Assembly: GCA_041624375.1 (NCBI GenBank)
Contig: JBFJVD010000004.1
Span: 1 to 39,298 of the forward strand
Reading direction: 5' to 3'
Source: JBFJVD01 sp041624375
Lineage (GTDB): Bacteria > Chloroflexota > Anaerolineae > Anaerolineales > E44-bin32
DNA length: 39,298 nucleotides
In this document: one piece after another, positions 1 through 8,097 of the stretch
How positions within the stretch are numbered: the first letter of the stretch is position 1
How the letters are laid out: each line of letters begins with the position of its first letter
Translations under genes and position numbers: made by a program
Notes under the pieces: generated by a model
The model's input: only the letters and a program-made list of their open reading frames with translations
What the model was told of the DNA's origin: nothing
Database searches by the model: none

Positions 1-252
1 AATGGCCCGGGCATCCCGGAAGATGAAATGCCGCGGGTCTTCGAGCATCTCTTCCGCGGCCGAGTCACCGTCCAGGATCCGAACAACCCAATTGAGGGGA
101 CCGGGCTGGGTTTGGCGCTGGCCAAGACCGTCATTGAGCAGCACGGCGGCCGGATCTGGGTGAAGAGCACCGAGGGCGAAGGCGCCACCTTCTATTTCTC
201 ACTCCCGCGCGAGGCGGTTCCGAAGACAGGCTCTCTCAAGCGCAACGAGTAA
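1..252 (+). CDS. Sensor histidine kinase, C-terminal fragment (5' end outside window)
   Basis: The reading frame is open from base 1, so this is the 3' end of a longer gene. The visible 83 residues are the end of a HATPase_c domain. They start in the G1 box (NGPGIPEDEM), run through an F-box-like VFEHLFRG, and reach the G2 box GTGLGLALAK, then the usual final strands (HGGRIWVKS, GATFYFSLP). This is the ATP-binding part of a two-component kinase that phosphorylates its own histidine and passes the phosphate to a response regulator. The sensor and dimerisation domains lie upstream of the window, so the signal is unknown. A methionine codon at 28 is internal and not the start. No response regulator follows: the next gene, 42 bases on, is metabolic. 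Confidence 0.93.
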   Translation, partial: NGPGIPEDEMPRVFEHLFRGRVTVQDPNNPIEGTGLGLALAKTVIEQHGGRIWVKSTEGEGATFYFSLPREAVPKTGSLKRNE

Positions 253-294
253 TACCCACAACCTTGTAGGCCGAGCCACAGCCGGAGTCTCTGC

Positions 295-2769
295 ATGCAG
301 GTCGATATCGAGCTCTACCGCCGGCAGGTCGCTTTGGCCGGGCCGGCAGCGCGCACGCTTTCCGTCATCGATATCGCACCCGAAAACCCCCGACGTACGC
401 TGGTCTTCGTCCACGGCTACGGCGGCAACGCGCGCCAGTGGATCCACCAGCTCACTCACTTCTCCGACCAGGATCGCGTCGTCGCCGTCGACCTGATCGG
501 CCATGGGCACTCTGCTCGCCCCGCCGACGGGTACCAGATCACCGATCTGGTGGGCGACCTCCATGCGCTTGCTGAAAGTCTGCGCCTGCAGGCCCCGTTT
601 GTCCTGGTGGGCCATTCGTTCGGCGGCGCGATCGGCGTCGAGTATGCACTTGCCCACCCAGACAACGTTGAGCGGCTGGTCCTCATTGCCGCTGCGGGGG
701 AGTACCCGCTCGCCAGACGCCTGAGCCTGCTCCTCAGCCTGCCAACTGCGGTCCTGAATTTGATCTACCCCTTCGTGCGCCGCTCGGTCGGCGCTCCCCC
801 GTACGTGCTCAAGCGAATGCGCCGCTCGACCCTGGATCAGTGGAACGGCTGGGATCGGTTTGGCCAGTTGGGGCTGCCCACCCTGGTCATCCGCGGCCAT
901 CGGGACCGTGTCTTTGCCCGCCAATACTTCGAAAAGGTGGCGCACGCTATCCCCAAATCCGAGGATCTGGACGTCGGTGCGTCGGGCCACATGGTGATGC
1001 TCGAGCGACGGGAGGCGGTGAATCGGGCCATCGAGCGATTCGTCGACGGCCCGCGCTCATGGCGCGACACCCCAGCAAGATCCGTGCTGCTCAAGGACCG
1101 CCCCTGGCTCCCGCACTACGACGCCGGCATCCCGCTGACGATCGGCGTCCCGGACATCCCGCTGGATGAGCTTCTGTATTCGGCCGCGCGCCGCTTCCCC
1201 TTCCGCCCGGCGATCCACTTCGAAGGCCTGAAGATGACGTACCGCCGCCTCGACCGGGAGGTGAACCGGTTCGCCCGCGGCCTGCTCCATCTTAGGTTGC
1301 AGCCCGGCGACCGGGTGATGATCTTGCTCCCCAACCTACCGCAGACGGTCGTGAGCTTCTACGGTACGCTGCGAGCGGGCGCTACGGTGACCTTCGCCTC
1401 CCCTATCTCCGAGCCGGAGGAGCTGCTGCGCCAGATCGAAGACTCCGGCGCGACGGTGCTGGTCACCCTCTCCAGCCAACATCAGCTCGCGTTGCGGGCT
1501 CTCACGGAGACAACCCTTCAGCATGTGATCTTCAGCTCGGTTTGGGATTACCTCCCCTGGGGCAAGGGGATCTGGTTCCAGCTGACCCGCGCACGGCGCG
1601 AGGGACACCTCTTGCCGCGATCGCTCCCGGCGAACTGCCTGACGTTTGGCAAGTTCATCTACCATCAGAAGCCGAGCCCGCCGGAGGTCGATGTCGACCC
1701 GGCTTCGGTCGCCCTTCTCCAATTCACCAGCGGCACCACCGACGTACCAAAGGGCGTTATGCTCAGCCACCGCAATCTCGTCGCCAATACCCTGCAGACC
1801 CGGCATTGGATCCCGGATGTACGTGAAGGCCGCGAAGTGGTGCTCTCGGTGCTGCCTTTCTCTCACATCTACGGGCTGATGGCCGCATTGAGCGTCCCGA
1901 TCGTGATGGCGGGAGCGATGGTCCTGCTGCCAACGTTCGTCACCAGGCAAGTGCTGGCGGCCATCCGTCGTCACCGGCCGACCCTCTTCCCGGGCGTACC
2001 GACCATGTACACGGCGATCAACGATTTTCCCGGTGTGCGCAAGTACGGCGTTGAGTCGATCCGGGCCTGCATTTCGGGCGCGGCGCCGCTGCCCATCGAG
2101 GTTCAGGAAGCCTTTGAGAAGCTCACGCGTGGCCGGTTGGTGGAAGGCTACGGATTGACCGAAGCCGGTCCAGTCACCCATGCCAACCCCTTCAACGGGC
2201 TGAGGAAGGTTGGCTCGATCGGTCTCCCCTTCCCCAGCACGGAGGCCCGGATCATTGATCTCGGCAGCGGCAAACCCGCTCGCCCCGGCCAGATCGGGGA
2301 ACTTCAGGTCCGCGGCCCGCAGGTGATGATGGGCTACTGGAACGACCCCGAGGGAACCCATGAGGTGCTGCAGGACGATGGCTGGCTCCGTACGGGAGAC
2401 CTAGCCAGCAGCGACGATGACGGTTACTTCCAGATTGTCGCCCGCAAGAAGGAGATGATTCTTGCAGGGGAATACCAGGTCTATCCACGAGACGTCGAAG
2501 AGGTGCTCTATGAGCACCCAAAGGTGCATGAAGCGGCCGTCATCGGCGTCCAGCGGCCCCGCTGGCCGTTCCAGCGGGTGAAGGCTTATGTAGTCCTGAA
2601 AAAGGGCCAGCTCGCCAGCGAAGAGGAGCTGATCGAGCTCTGCCGCCGGCGATTGGAGCAGGCGGCCGTCCCCTGGAGGATCGAGTTCGTTGATCAGCTT
2701 CCGAAGTCCTTTGTCGGCAAAGTGCTGCGCCGGATGCTGATCGAAGCCGACGAACGCCCCTCCGCCTAG
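295..2769 (+). CDS. Alpha/beta hydrolase fused to AMP-forming acyl-CoA synthetase
   Basis: One 824-residue chain carries two enzymes. Residues about 1-255 are an alpha/beta hydrolase: oxyanion-side HGYGG at 40-44, nucleophile elbow GHSFGG with Ser108, and probable acid Asp204 (GHRD) and base His232 (SGHMVML). Residues about 285-824 are an ANL-superfamily adenylating enzyme: the phosphate loop TSGTTDVPKG at 478-487, GYGLTEAGPV, the hinge region GWLRTGD, and the C-terminal lysine loop KSFVGKVLRR. The ligase half should activate a carboxylic (probably fatty) acid to acyl-AMP and then a thioester. The hydrolase half could release or supply the acid from an ester. The ATG at 295 has a modest GGAG upstream. 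Both halves keep their catalytic residues, so the fusion is probably functional. The substrate cannot be read from the sequence. Confidence 0.9.
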   Translation: MQVDIELYRRQVALAGPAARTLSVIDIAPENPRRTLVFVHGYGGNARQWIHQLTHFSDQDRVVAVDLIGHGHSARPADGYQITDLVGDLHALAESLRLQAPFVLVGHSFGGAIGVEYALAHPDNVERLVLIAAAGEYPLARRLSLLLSLPTAVLNLIYPFVRRSVGAPPYVLKRMRRSTLDQWNGWDRFGQLGLPTLVIRGHRDRVFARQYFEKVAHAIPKSEDLDVGASGHMVMLERREAVNRAIERFVDGPRSWRDTPARSVLLKDRPWLPHYDAGIPLTIGVPDIPLDELLYSAARRFPFRPAIHFEGLKMTYRRLDREVNRFARGLLHLRLQPGDRVMILLPNLPQTVVSFYGTLRAGATVTFASPISEPEELLRQIEDSGATVLVTLSSQHQLALRALTETTLQHVIFSSVWDYLPWGKGIWFQLTRARREGHLLPRSLPANCLTFGKFIYHQKPSPPEVDVDPASVALLQFTSGTTDVPKGVMLSHRNLVANTLQTRHWIPDVREGREVVLSVLPFSHIYGLMAALSVPIVMAGAMVLLPTFVTRQVLAAIRRHRPTLFPGVPTMYTAINDFPGVRKYGVESIRACISGAAPLPIEVQEAFEKLTRGRLVEGYGLTEAGPVTHANPFNGLRKVGSIGLPFPSTEARIIDLGSGKPARPGQIGELQVRGPQVMMGYWNDPEGTHEVLQDDGWLRTGDLASSDDDGYFQIVARKKEMILAGEYQVYPRDVEEVLYEHPKVHEAAVIGVQRPRWPFQRVKAYVVLKKGQLASEEELIELCRRRLEQAAVPWRIEFVDQLPKSFVGKVLRRMLIEADERPSA

Positions 2770-2851
2770 ACCTCGCCTTCCCTTCTCTCGGTTACCATGA
2801 AATCCGGATTGCCGCGCGTCGGCCCATCATGAGTCACAGAAGGAGGTTGGC

Positions 2852-3709
2852 TTGCCAGAGACCGGCTTCATCTTCGGTACGGTCGGATCGCCGCGCTCCA
2901 CGCCGGCCAAACCGGGAGGCACGCTTGGCGCCATCGACCACCTCGCCGTACAGGAGCTGATGGCCTTCGAGATTGCCTGGGTACGCTCTGTCCGTGTTTC
3001 CGAAAAGACCTGCCGTGAGATCAAGACAAGAGCGGAAGAGCGGGGAGTCCGCTTGAGTGTCCATGCGCCCTACTACATCAATCTCAACGCCGATCAGGAG
3101 GAGTGGCCGAAGAGCCGAAAGCGCCTGATGGACGCGGCACGTGCAGGATCTCTGGCAGGCGCGACCGACATCGTCTTCCACCCCGGGTCCTACTTCAGCA
3201 ATCCCCCCGAAGAGGTGCTGGAGCTGGCCATCCCGCGCCTGCGTAGCTGCGTCGAGGAGCTGCGGGCGGAAGAGAACCTTGTTGTGCTGCGGCCGGAAAC
3301 GATGGGCAAGGGTGCGCTGCTCGGTTCGCTGGCCGACACCCTCTTGATGAGCCGGGAAATCGACGGCGTTGAGCCCTGCCTGGACTTCGCTCATTTGCAT
3401 GCACGGCCGGGCGATGGGTCTGTGAACACCTATGACGAATGGTCGGAATTTCTGGGCGCCTATCGTGAGGCGCTCGGCGGTGAATCGCTCGGCCGACTGC
3501 ACTGTCATCTCTCGGGAATTGAATACGGCGAGAAAGGCGAGCGAAATCATCTGATGCTGGCGGACGCCGATCTCGATCTGCAGGCGCTGCTCCAGGCGCT
3601 TGCCGATCATGGGTGCGGCGGCCGAATCCTTTGCGAAAGCCCAGAAGACATGGATCTCGACGCCCAGGTGATCAAGAAGGCCTGGAGTCGCACCACCGCC
3701 AAGGCCTGA
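2852..3709 (+). CDS. Endonuclease IV-like TIM-barrel protein (AP endonuclease family)
   Basis: This 285-residue protein has the order of metal-binding motifs expected of the endonuclease IV (Nfo)/xylose-isomerase-like TIM-barrel family: His71 in HAPY, His110 in FHPG, Glu149 in RPET, Asp178 and His181 in CLDFAH, His217/His219 in HCHL, His233 in RNH, and Glu262 in CESP. Endonuclease IV cuts the backbone 5' of abasic sites using three zinc ions. The start is TTG at 2852, preceded by a perfect AGGAGG at 2841-2846 with five-base spacing; the frame has no better start. It ends four bases before a uracil-DNA glycosylase gene, whose product creates abasic sites, which supports the repair role. Some TIM-barrel relatives are sugar isomerases, but the neighbour and the motifs favour AP endonuclease. 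Confidence 0.87.
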   Translation: MPETGFIFGTVGSPRSTPAKPGGTLGAIDHLAVQELMAFEIAWVRSVRVSEKTCREIKTRAEERGVRLSVHAPYYINLNADQEEWPKSRKRLMDAARAGSLAGATDIVFHPGSYFSNPPEEVLELAIPRLRSCVEELRAEENLVVLRPETMGKGALLGSLADTLLMSREIDGVEPCLDFAHLHARPGDGSVNTYDEWSEFLGAYREALGGESLGRLHCHLSGIEYGEKGERNHLMLADADLDLQALLQALADHGCGGRILCESPEDMDLDAQVIKKAWSRTTAKA

Positions 3710-3713
3710 GCCT

Positions 3714-4325
3714 TTGACTTCGCCGGAGGCGGCCCTACAAATACTTCAAGCCGACATGCGGGCCTGCCGCCGCTGCCTGGAGGCCGGCCATCGGATCACC
3801 CCCGGGGCCATCTTCCGTGGGCGCGCCAGCGCCCGCGTCATGCTCATCGGGCAGGCTCCCGGCGTCACCGAAGTCGAGGCCGGCAGACCCTTCAATGCGG
3901 GCAGCGGTACACGCCTCTTCCAGTGGCTAGCACAGGCGGGGTTCGAAGAGCAGGCCTTCCGGCGTTCCCAGTACATGACGGCGGTGACGAAGTGCTTTCC
4001 CGGCAAAGCCTCGAGCGGCGGCGGAGATCGGGTGCCGTCCACAGCTGAGCAGGATCTCTGCCGCCCCTACCTTGAGGCGGAGCTCGCCCTTGTGAAGCCC
4101 GAACTGGTTCTCCCTGTCGGCCGGCTTGCCATCAACCTGTTTTATCCCCGCAGCCGGCCGCTGACAAAGATCATTGGCACAGAAATGGAAATCGAGGGTC
4201 GCGTAGTGATTCCACTGCCTCACCCTTCGGGCGCCTCCCGCTGGCATCAACTCCCAGAAAACCGAGCCCGCATTAAGGCTGCACTGCGCCGCATTCAAGT
4301 GCACCGGGAGCGATTAGGCCTTTAA
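3714..4325 (+). CDS. Uracil-DNA glycosylase, family 4-like, iron-sulfur type
   Basis: A protein of 203 residues that should remove uracil from DNA at the first step of base excision repair. Motif A is GQAPGVTEVEAGRPF (residues 46-60) and the second active-site motif is LPHPSG near residue 190. Four cysteines, Cys18 and Cys21 (CRRC), Cys94 (TKC) and Cys116 (LCRPY), match the 4Fe-4S ligand pattern of family 4 enzymes. The listed start is a TTG four bases after the upstream stop, with AAGG at 3701-3704. An ATG at 3756 is an alternative and would still keep all four cysteines. It is co-transcribed with the endonuclease IV-like gene and followed by a perfect hairpin. Family 4 versus the related family 5 is judged only from the motifs. 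Confidence 0.88.
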   Translation: MTSPEAALQILQADMRACRRCLEAGHRITPGAIFRGRASARVMLIGQAPGVTEVEAGRPFNAGSGTRLFQWLAQAGFEEQAFRRSQYMTAVTKCFPGKASSGGGDRVPSTAEQDLCRPYLEAELALVKPELVLPVGRLAINLFYPRSRPLTKIIGTEMEIEGRVVIPLPHPSGASRWHQLPENRARIKAALRRIQVHRERLGL

Positions 4326-4330
4326 ACGAT

Positions 4331-4358
4331 ACGGGGCGAACCGAAGGGTTCGCCCCGT
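4331..4358. terminator. Strong hairpin between convergent genes
   Basis: A perfect 12-bp stem (ACGGGGCGAACC with GGTTCGCCCCGT) encloses a GAAG tetraloop. It starts five bases after the glycosylase stop and lies 24 bases before the end of the opposing DUF5666-repeat gene. On the + strand it is followed by a weak T-rich stretch (GATCCTTCTT), so it probably ends the repair operon and may work in both directions. Confidence 0.72.
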
Positions 4359-4381
4359 GATCCTTCTTACCCACACATCGT

Positions 4382-5335
4382 CTACGAATCCGTATCAGAG
4401 GCGCCGTCTTCACGATCGTTGGGCTTCGGCCCACGATCGGGGACACGATCGGGTGCGCCATCTCGATCGCGCGGCGGCCGATCGTGATGCGGCTTGCCTG
4501 CAGCGACCACCTTGGCCAGCAGACCCTCATCTGTGCGCATCGCACCTACGGCGACCTTCATCCCGACTTCCAGGTCCTCAAACCCGTTCACTTCGCCGTT
4601 GCGGGACATGTAGCGGGTGTTCTCATCCACCAGCACCGTCACCTGTTCGCCCTCACGGGTCTCCGCGGTGAAGCTTCCGTCCCCAAGCCCGATGATCTCG
4701 CCGATGAAACGCACCTCCGGGCGCGGACGATCGGGTCGATCCTCCGGATCTCCGACCGCCACGACGAGGGCCAGAGGCAGGCCTTCGTCTTGAGGCTTGG
4801 CGAGAACGCCGGCGAGCATGCCGGGTTCGAGATCCGCCAGCTCGTTGATCTCCCCGCCGCGGCTGCGGAAGCGCGTTTCCTCATTCACCAGGAAGGTGCC
4901 CTCTTCACCATCTTTGTTCAGCAAGGTAAACGTGCTGCTGTCGAGGCTGACGGCAGTTACTTCGCCGGCGAAGCGGATCAGGCGCGCGTGCTTGCCCGGT
5001 TTGCCGACGCCGACATGACTGGCAAGCAGGCCGCCGTCATCCGTTTCCCTGGCAAGGACAAAGACCGGCATTCCCGGCTCAAGATCTTCGATTCCCTCGA
5101 CGCTGCCCTCCCGGCTGTGCCATTCCGTGTTCTCATCGGTCTGGATGCGAATCTCTTCACCCTTCAGCGTTTCCATGCCGAAGGTGCCGCTGGCGACATC
5201 GACCGAGGTGACCTGGCCTGCAAGTCGATTCTTGTGCCGCTCGGGCGCGTCGTCTTGGGCGTAGGCCACACCGGTGACCGACAGGCTGAGTGCCAGAACG
5301 AGGGCGGCGGCTTTGGTCCACATGTGAGACATCAT
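4382..5335 (-). CDS. Secreted protein with three DUF5666-like repeats
   Basis: The ATG at 5335 is preceded by AGGAGGA at 5341-5347 with five-base spacing, giving 317 residues. The frame is open further upstream, but the sequence there is the antisense of the next gene. The N-terminus is a signal peptide (MWTKAAALVLALSLSVTGVAYA, cut here after Ala26). Three homologous units of about 75-80 residues follow. Each has a GxVTxV/GEIIGL-type first strand, a middle NTR/DENT segment followed by SR(E/G/N)G, and a LEPGM or LEVGM turn. This pattern resembles DUF5666, a family of small beta-barrel extracytoplasmic domains of unknown function. The C-terminal ~35 residues are rich in Asp, Arg and Pro and look disordered. 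I infer an exported protein outside the membrane; binding partner and role are unknown. Confidence 0.85.
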   Translation of the reverse strand: MMSHMWTKAAALVLALSLSVTGVAYAQDDAPERHKNRLAGQVTSVDVASGTFGMETLKGEEIRIQTDENTEWHSREGSVEGIEDLEPGMPVFVLARETDDGGLLASHVGVGKPGKHARLIRFAGEVTAVSLDSSTFTLLNKDGEEGTFLVNEETRFRSRGGEINELADLEPGMLAGVLAKPQDEGLPLALVVAVGDPEDRPDRPRPEVRFIGEIIGLGDGSFTAETREGEQVTVLVDENTRYMSRNGEVNGFEDLEVGMKVAVGAMRTDEGLLAKVVAAGKPHHDRPPRDRDGAPDRVPDRGPKPNDREDGASDTDS

Positions 5336-5447
5336 GGATGTCCTCCTTTCATGCGTTGGATTGTGTGCATTCTGGGAGGAACGGGCAAAACCTGCATCGT
5401 CCCGATGTAAAAACCGTGTAAACAGGCGTAGGAGGACTTTAGCGGGA

Positions 5448-6092
5448 TCAGTCAAGCGGAAAATCCATTTCCTCTTTGCCGACCAGGCGATCCTGAATCC
5501 GCTGCACGACTCGCTCCAGATGCTTTGGCTTGTGAACGAAGTCGAGGTCGTCGGTTCGGATTGTGAGCACCGGGCAAAGGTCGAACGAAGCCAGCCAGAC
5601 GTTGTACAGCGACTCGAGCAGGCCAAGGTACTCGGCGCTGATCCCCGACTCCATATCCCGGCCGCGCGCCTGAATCCGCTCGAGCAGGACCGGCACCGGC
5701 GCGCGCAGGTGAATGAGAAGGTCCGGCGCCGGCAGGCCTGCAACAACCAGATCAAACAGCCGCCGATAGGTCTCGAAGTCGCGCTCCGAGAGCGTCTTGA
5801 GCTGGACGGCGGCGCGAGCGAAGATCTCCGCATCCTCATAAATGGAGCGATCGATGATCGCCGAGCGATCGGCACGCGCCAGGCTGAGATGCTGCTCCGC
5901 GCGATGTCCGAGGAAGAACACCTGAAGGTGGAAGGCCCAGCTGCCCATATCCGCATAGAAGTCCGCCAGGTAGGGATTATCGATCACGGATTCAAAGGCT
6001 GTGAGCCAGCCGAGATGTCTGCCGAGCTGCTCCGTCAGGCTTGTCTTACCCGTGGCGATGTTGCCGGCCACAAGTACGAAGTGATTCGTCAT
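5448..6092 (-). CDS. Deoxynucleoside kinase
   Basis: A 214-residue kinase of the deoxyadenosine/deoxyguanosine kinase (dNK) family, which phosphorylates deoxynucleosides to monophosphates for dNTP salvage. The P-loop GNIATGKT is at 10-17, the probable catalytic Glu34 is in FESVIDNPYL, the DRS motif is at 81-83 (IIDRSIYEDA), and the arginine-rich lid is RGRDMESGI. The length is normal. Its ATG overlaps the stop of the phosphatase gene by four bases (ATGA), so it is the last member of a coupled four-gene operon. The exact base preference (dA, dG or dC) cannot be told from these motifs. Confidence 0.92.
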   Translation of the reverse strand: MTNHFVLVAGNIATGKTSLTEQLGRHLGWLTAFESVIDNPYLADFYADMGSWAFHLQVFFLGHRAEQHLSLARADRSAIIDRSIYEDAEIFARAAVQLKTLSERDFETYRRLFDLVVAGLPAPDLLIHLRAPVPVLLERIQARGRDMESGISAEYLGLLESLYNVWLASFDLCPVLTIRTDDLDFVHKPKHLERVVQRIQDRLVGKEEMDFPLD

Positions 6093-6703
6093 CCATCGAC
6101 CTCTGGCGGGAAGGGCTCCGGATTGCGGCTCAGCCGAGCTGCAAAGCGATCAATCTGAGCTTTTTGCCCCCGGGTCGGCTGAATGAAGGGGCGAGCCTCG
6201 CGAATCTTCTCCCAGGCGCTCGGCGGTGACATGCCGCGGGCCACAAGATAGGCGGCGGCCAGGGTCGGCGCCCGGCCGACGCCTGCGGCGCAGTGGATGT
6301 ACACCGTCCCGCCGCGGTTAATTTCCTCCATGATGAAGTCCACACCCTCTCGCAGATGCTCGAGGCTAGGCGGGGTGTTGTCGATCGTCGGGAGGTGAAG
6401 ATAGCGATCGGGTGCGAGGCCTGCCGAGGCATTATCAAATTCCGCCCGCAGGCTCACGACCGCCGTCACACCACGCGCCTCGAGGAGAGGCCAACCATGG
6501 CTGCGGTATTGGCCGTCGACATGGAGCTGTGGAAGGATCTCACTGTCCTGGCGAGGCGGTGCCCCACGGATGATCCGATAGCCGAAGCTGTAAGCGCCGC
6601 GCAGCGCGGCCCAAATCCGCCCCCGGCGGACCCATTCCGCGAAGATCTTGAGCCAGGCACGGAGTGCAAGCTGCGAGCCCGGGTTGGCTCCCTCATTGTT
6701 CAT
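6089..6703 (-). CDS. Dual-specificity / tyrosine-type protein phosphatase
   Basis: The CX5R phosphatase loop HCAAGVGRA (Cys138, Arg144 counted from the chosen start) is followed by an alanine-rich helix, and Asp108 in TIDNTPPS is the probable general acid. This is the dual-specificity phosphatase fold, which hydrolyses phosphotyrosine/serine or, in some members, phosphoinositides or phosphatidylglycerophosphate. I chose the ATG at 6703, seven bases after the stop of the diacylglycerol-kinase-like gene; a longer frame from 6763 would run 53 bases into that gene. The N-terminal ~50 residues, with basic and hydrophobic stretches, may sit at the membrane. Its place next to a lipid-kinase-like gene leaves a lipid phosphatase role open. 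Confidence 0.88.
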   Translation of the reverse strand: MNNEGANPGSQLALRAWLKIFAEWVRRGRIWAALRGAYSFGYRIIRGAPPRQDSEILPQLHVDGQYRSHGWPLLEARGVTAVVSLRAEFDNASAGLAPDRYLHLPTIDNTPPSLEHLREGVDFIMEEINRGGTVYIHCAAGVGRAPTLAAAYLVARGMSPPSAWEKIREARPFIQPTRGQKAQIDRFAARLSRNPEPFPPEVDG

Positions 6704-6710
6704 GCCCAAT

Positions 6711-7619
6711 TTATTCCGCCTCCTGCCTTGCCGGAACGACGACCTGCAGTGCCTGCGGGACAACTTCTACCTCAATAGGAGTTTCACCAATCATCTCGCC
6801 ATCCGCCTGCACATCCTGAACGGGATCGCTCTCAATGCGCACCCGCCGAACCTGCCAATGCGGGAGACTCTCAGGGACGTTCTCCACGCCAGCGACCGAA
6901 GCTGCGAGGGATATGAGTGTGTCGAAATCGACTTGACGGATCACGACCACATCGAGCAACCCGTCGCTGACATCAATCTTCGGGTGCAGGGCCAGCCCGG
7001 GGAGACCGAGATTGCCCGAGTTCGCCACCAGGCAGCTCATCCCTTCGATCTGGACCGATTCATCATCCAGCAGAAGCCGATAGGTGGTCTGCGGCGGCTC
7101 GCGCAAAGCCTTGATCGCTGACAGAATGTAGGCAAGCGTGCCCATCCTGTCCTTCAACTCGCGTTCTGCCCCCTCGATCACCACCGCTTCGAATCCTGTG
7201 CCCAGCCGCAGCAGGAAGTGCTCCTCACCGACCCGGCCCACATCCAGCGCTCTCCGCTCGACATCTGGGGCGAGCAACAGCCTGGCCGCCGCTTCCAGCT
7301 CGCGGGGCACCCCAAGCTCGATCGCCATGACGTTCGCAGTGCCGCCGGGAAGGATCCCGAGCGGCACATCCGATCCGACCAGACCGGAGGCGGTCTCCAT
7401 CACCGTGCCATCCCCGCCATAGGCTGCCACCAGCTCGGCCCCGGCCTGGACCGCTTCACGGGCCAGGCGCCGGGCATCGCCTCGCTCGTGGGTCAAAGAG
7501 ACATCCCACTCGATGTCCGCCTCGCGGAACACGCGATTCAAGGTAGGCAGGACAGCCTCATCCTGCCCAGCCGCCGGGTTGAGGATCACCTGAAGCCGTA
7601 AGATACGTGGGGGATTCAT
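6711..7619 (-). CDS. Diacylglycerol kinase-like lipid kinase (YegS/BmrU type)
   Basis: A 302-residue protein with the catalytic signature of the DAGK_cat family: GGDGT at 68-72 and PGGTANVMA at 91-99, with the N-terminal VILNPAAG strand-loop typical of these kinases. The C-terminal half has the second beta-rich domain (LVANSGNLG, HPKIDVSDGLLDVVVI). Such enzymes transfer phosphate from ATP to diacylglycerol or related lipids, at the inner face of the membrane. The ATG overlaps the upstream hemerythrin stop by four bases (ATGA). The exact lipid is not shown by the sequence; sphingosine-kinase-like activity is also seen in the family. Confidence 0.92.
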   Translation of the reverse strand: MNPPRILRLQVILNPAAGQDEAVLPTLNRVFREADIEWDVSLTHERGDARRLAREAVQAGAELVAAYGGDGTVMETASGLVGSDVPLGILPGGTANVMAIELGVPRELEAAARLLLAPDVERRALDVGRVGEEHFLLRLGTGFEAVVIEGAERELKDRMGTLAYILSAIKALREPPQTTYRLLLDDESVQIEGMSCLVANSGNLGLPGLALHPKIDVSDGLLDVVVIRQVDFDTLISLAASVAGVENVPESLPHWQVRRVRIESDPVQDVQADGEMIGETPIEVEVVPQALQVVVPARQEAE

Positions 7620-8071
7620 ATGGAATCCAGTGCCGCTTTCAGCTCCAAGCCCAACGCTCGTAACTCCGCTTCCGTCAGCTCGGCCTGCACGCGCTCGAAC
7701 AGCTCGCGTTCCTCCATTCGGATGTGCTGCTCGAGCGCATGACCGAGCGAGTCAAGCGCCGCCTCCAGGTCCTGCGCCTCACCGAGAGAGCCGAACAACT
7801 CCCGCAGCGTGTGATGTTCCTGCAGCATCTGCTCGAGCAGCGCGTCGATGCGCGGGTCGCGCCCGCGGATCGCGGGTTGAAGAATCCGCTCCTCGACACC
7901 GAAATGCGGCGCCAGTTCCCGCGAGTAGACGCGTTGGGCGTAGGCGAGTTTTTCGGCCGGGGTCTGCGGGACGTCAGAGAAGCTTGACGGGACACGTTTG
8001 AGGATCCTGGCACAAAACAGGCCGTCTCTGTGTTGATGGGATAGCGGCACAAGAGAGGAATGTCGCTTCAA
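7616..8071 (-). CDS. Hemerythrin HHE-domain protein
   Basis: A helical protein of 151 residues with the spaced His/Glu set of hemerythrin domains: His12/His14 (SHQHRDG), His56 and Glu60 (HFGVEER), His86/His87 (EHHTLRE), His116 and Glu120 (QHIRMEE). These residues bind a di-iron centre that can hold O2 or NO or store iron. I chose the TTG at 8071 because GGAG lies seven bases upstream; an earlier in-frame TTG at 8095 has a poorer ribosome site and would lie under the extended -10 of the divergent gene. There is no ATG in the N-terminal part. It is the first gene of the overlapping operon that continues with lipid kinase, phosphatase and nucleoside kinase. Confidence 0.85.
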   Translation of the reverse strand: MKRHSSLVPLSHQHRDGLFCARILKRVPSSFSDVPQTPAEKLAYAQRVYSRELAPHFGVEERILQPAIRGRDPRIDALLEQMLQEHHTLRELFGSLGEAQDLEAALDSLGHALEQHIRMEERELFERVQAELTEAELRALGLELKAALDSI

Positions 8072-8097
8072 ATTTGAGCTCCAGCAGGCAGTCAAGC

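Noticed and set aside
295..2769. OleBC-type fusion of olefin biosynthesis
   Set aside because: The domain order fits, but the hydrolase has a Ser nucleophile (GHSFGG), where OleB uses Asp, and no oleA thiolase gene is near.
5336..5956. Extended 524-residue version of the DUF5666-repeat protein
   Set aside because: The upstream part is the antisense of the deoxynucleoside kinase; the signal peptide and AGGAGGA set the start at 5335.
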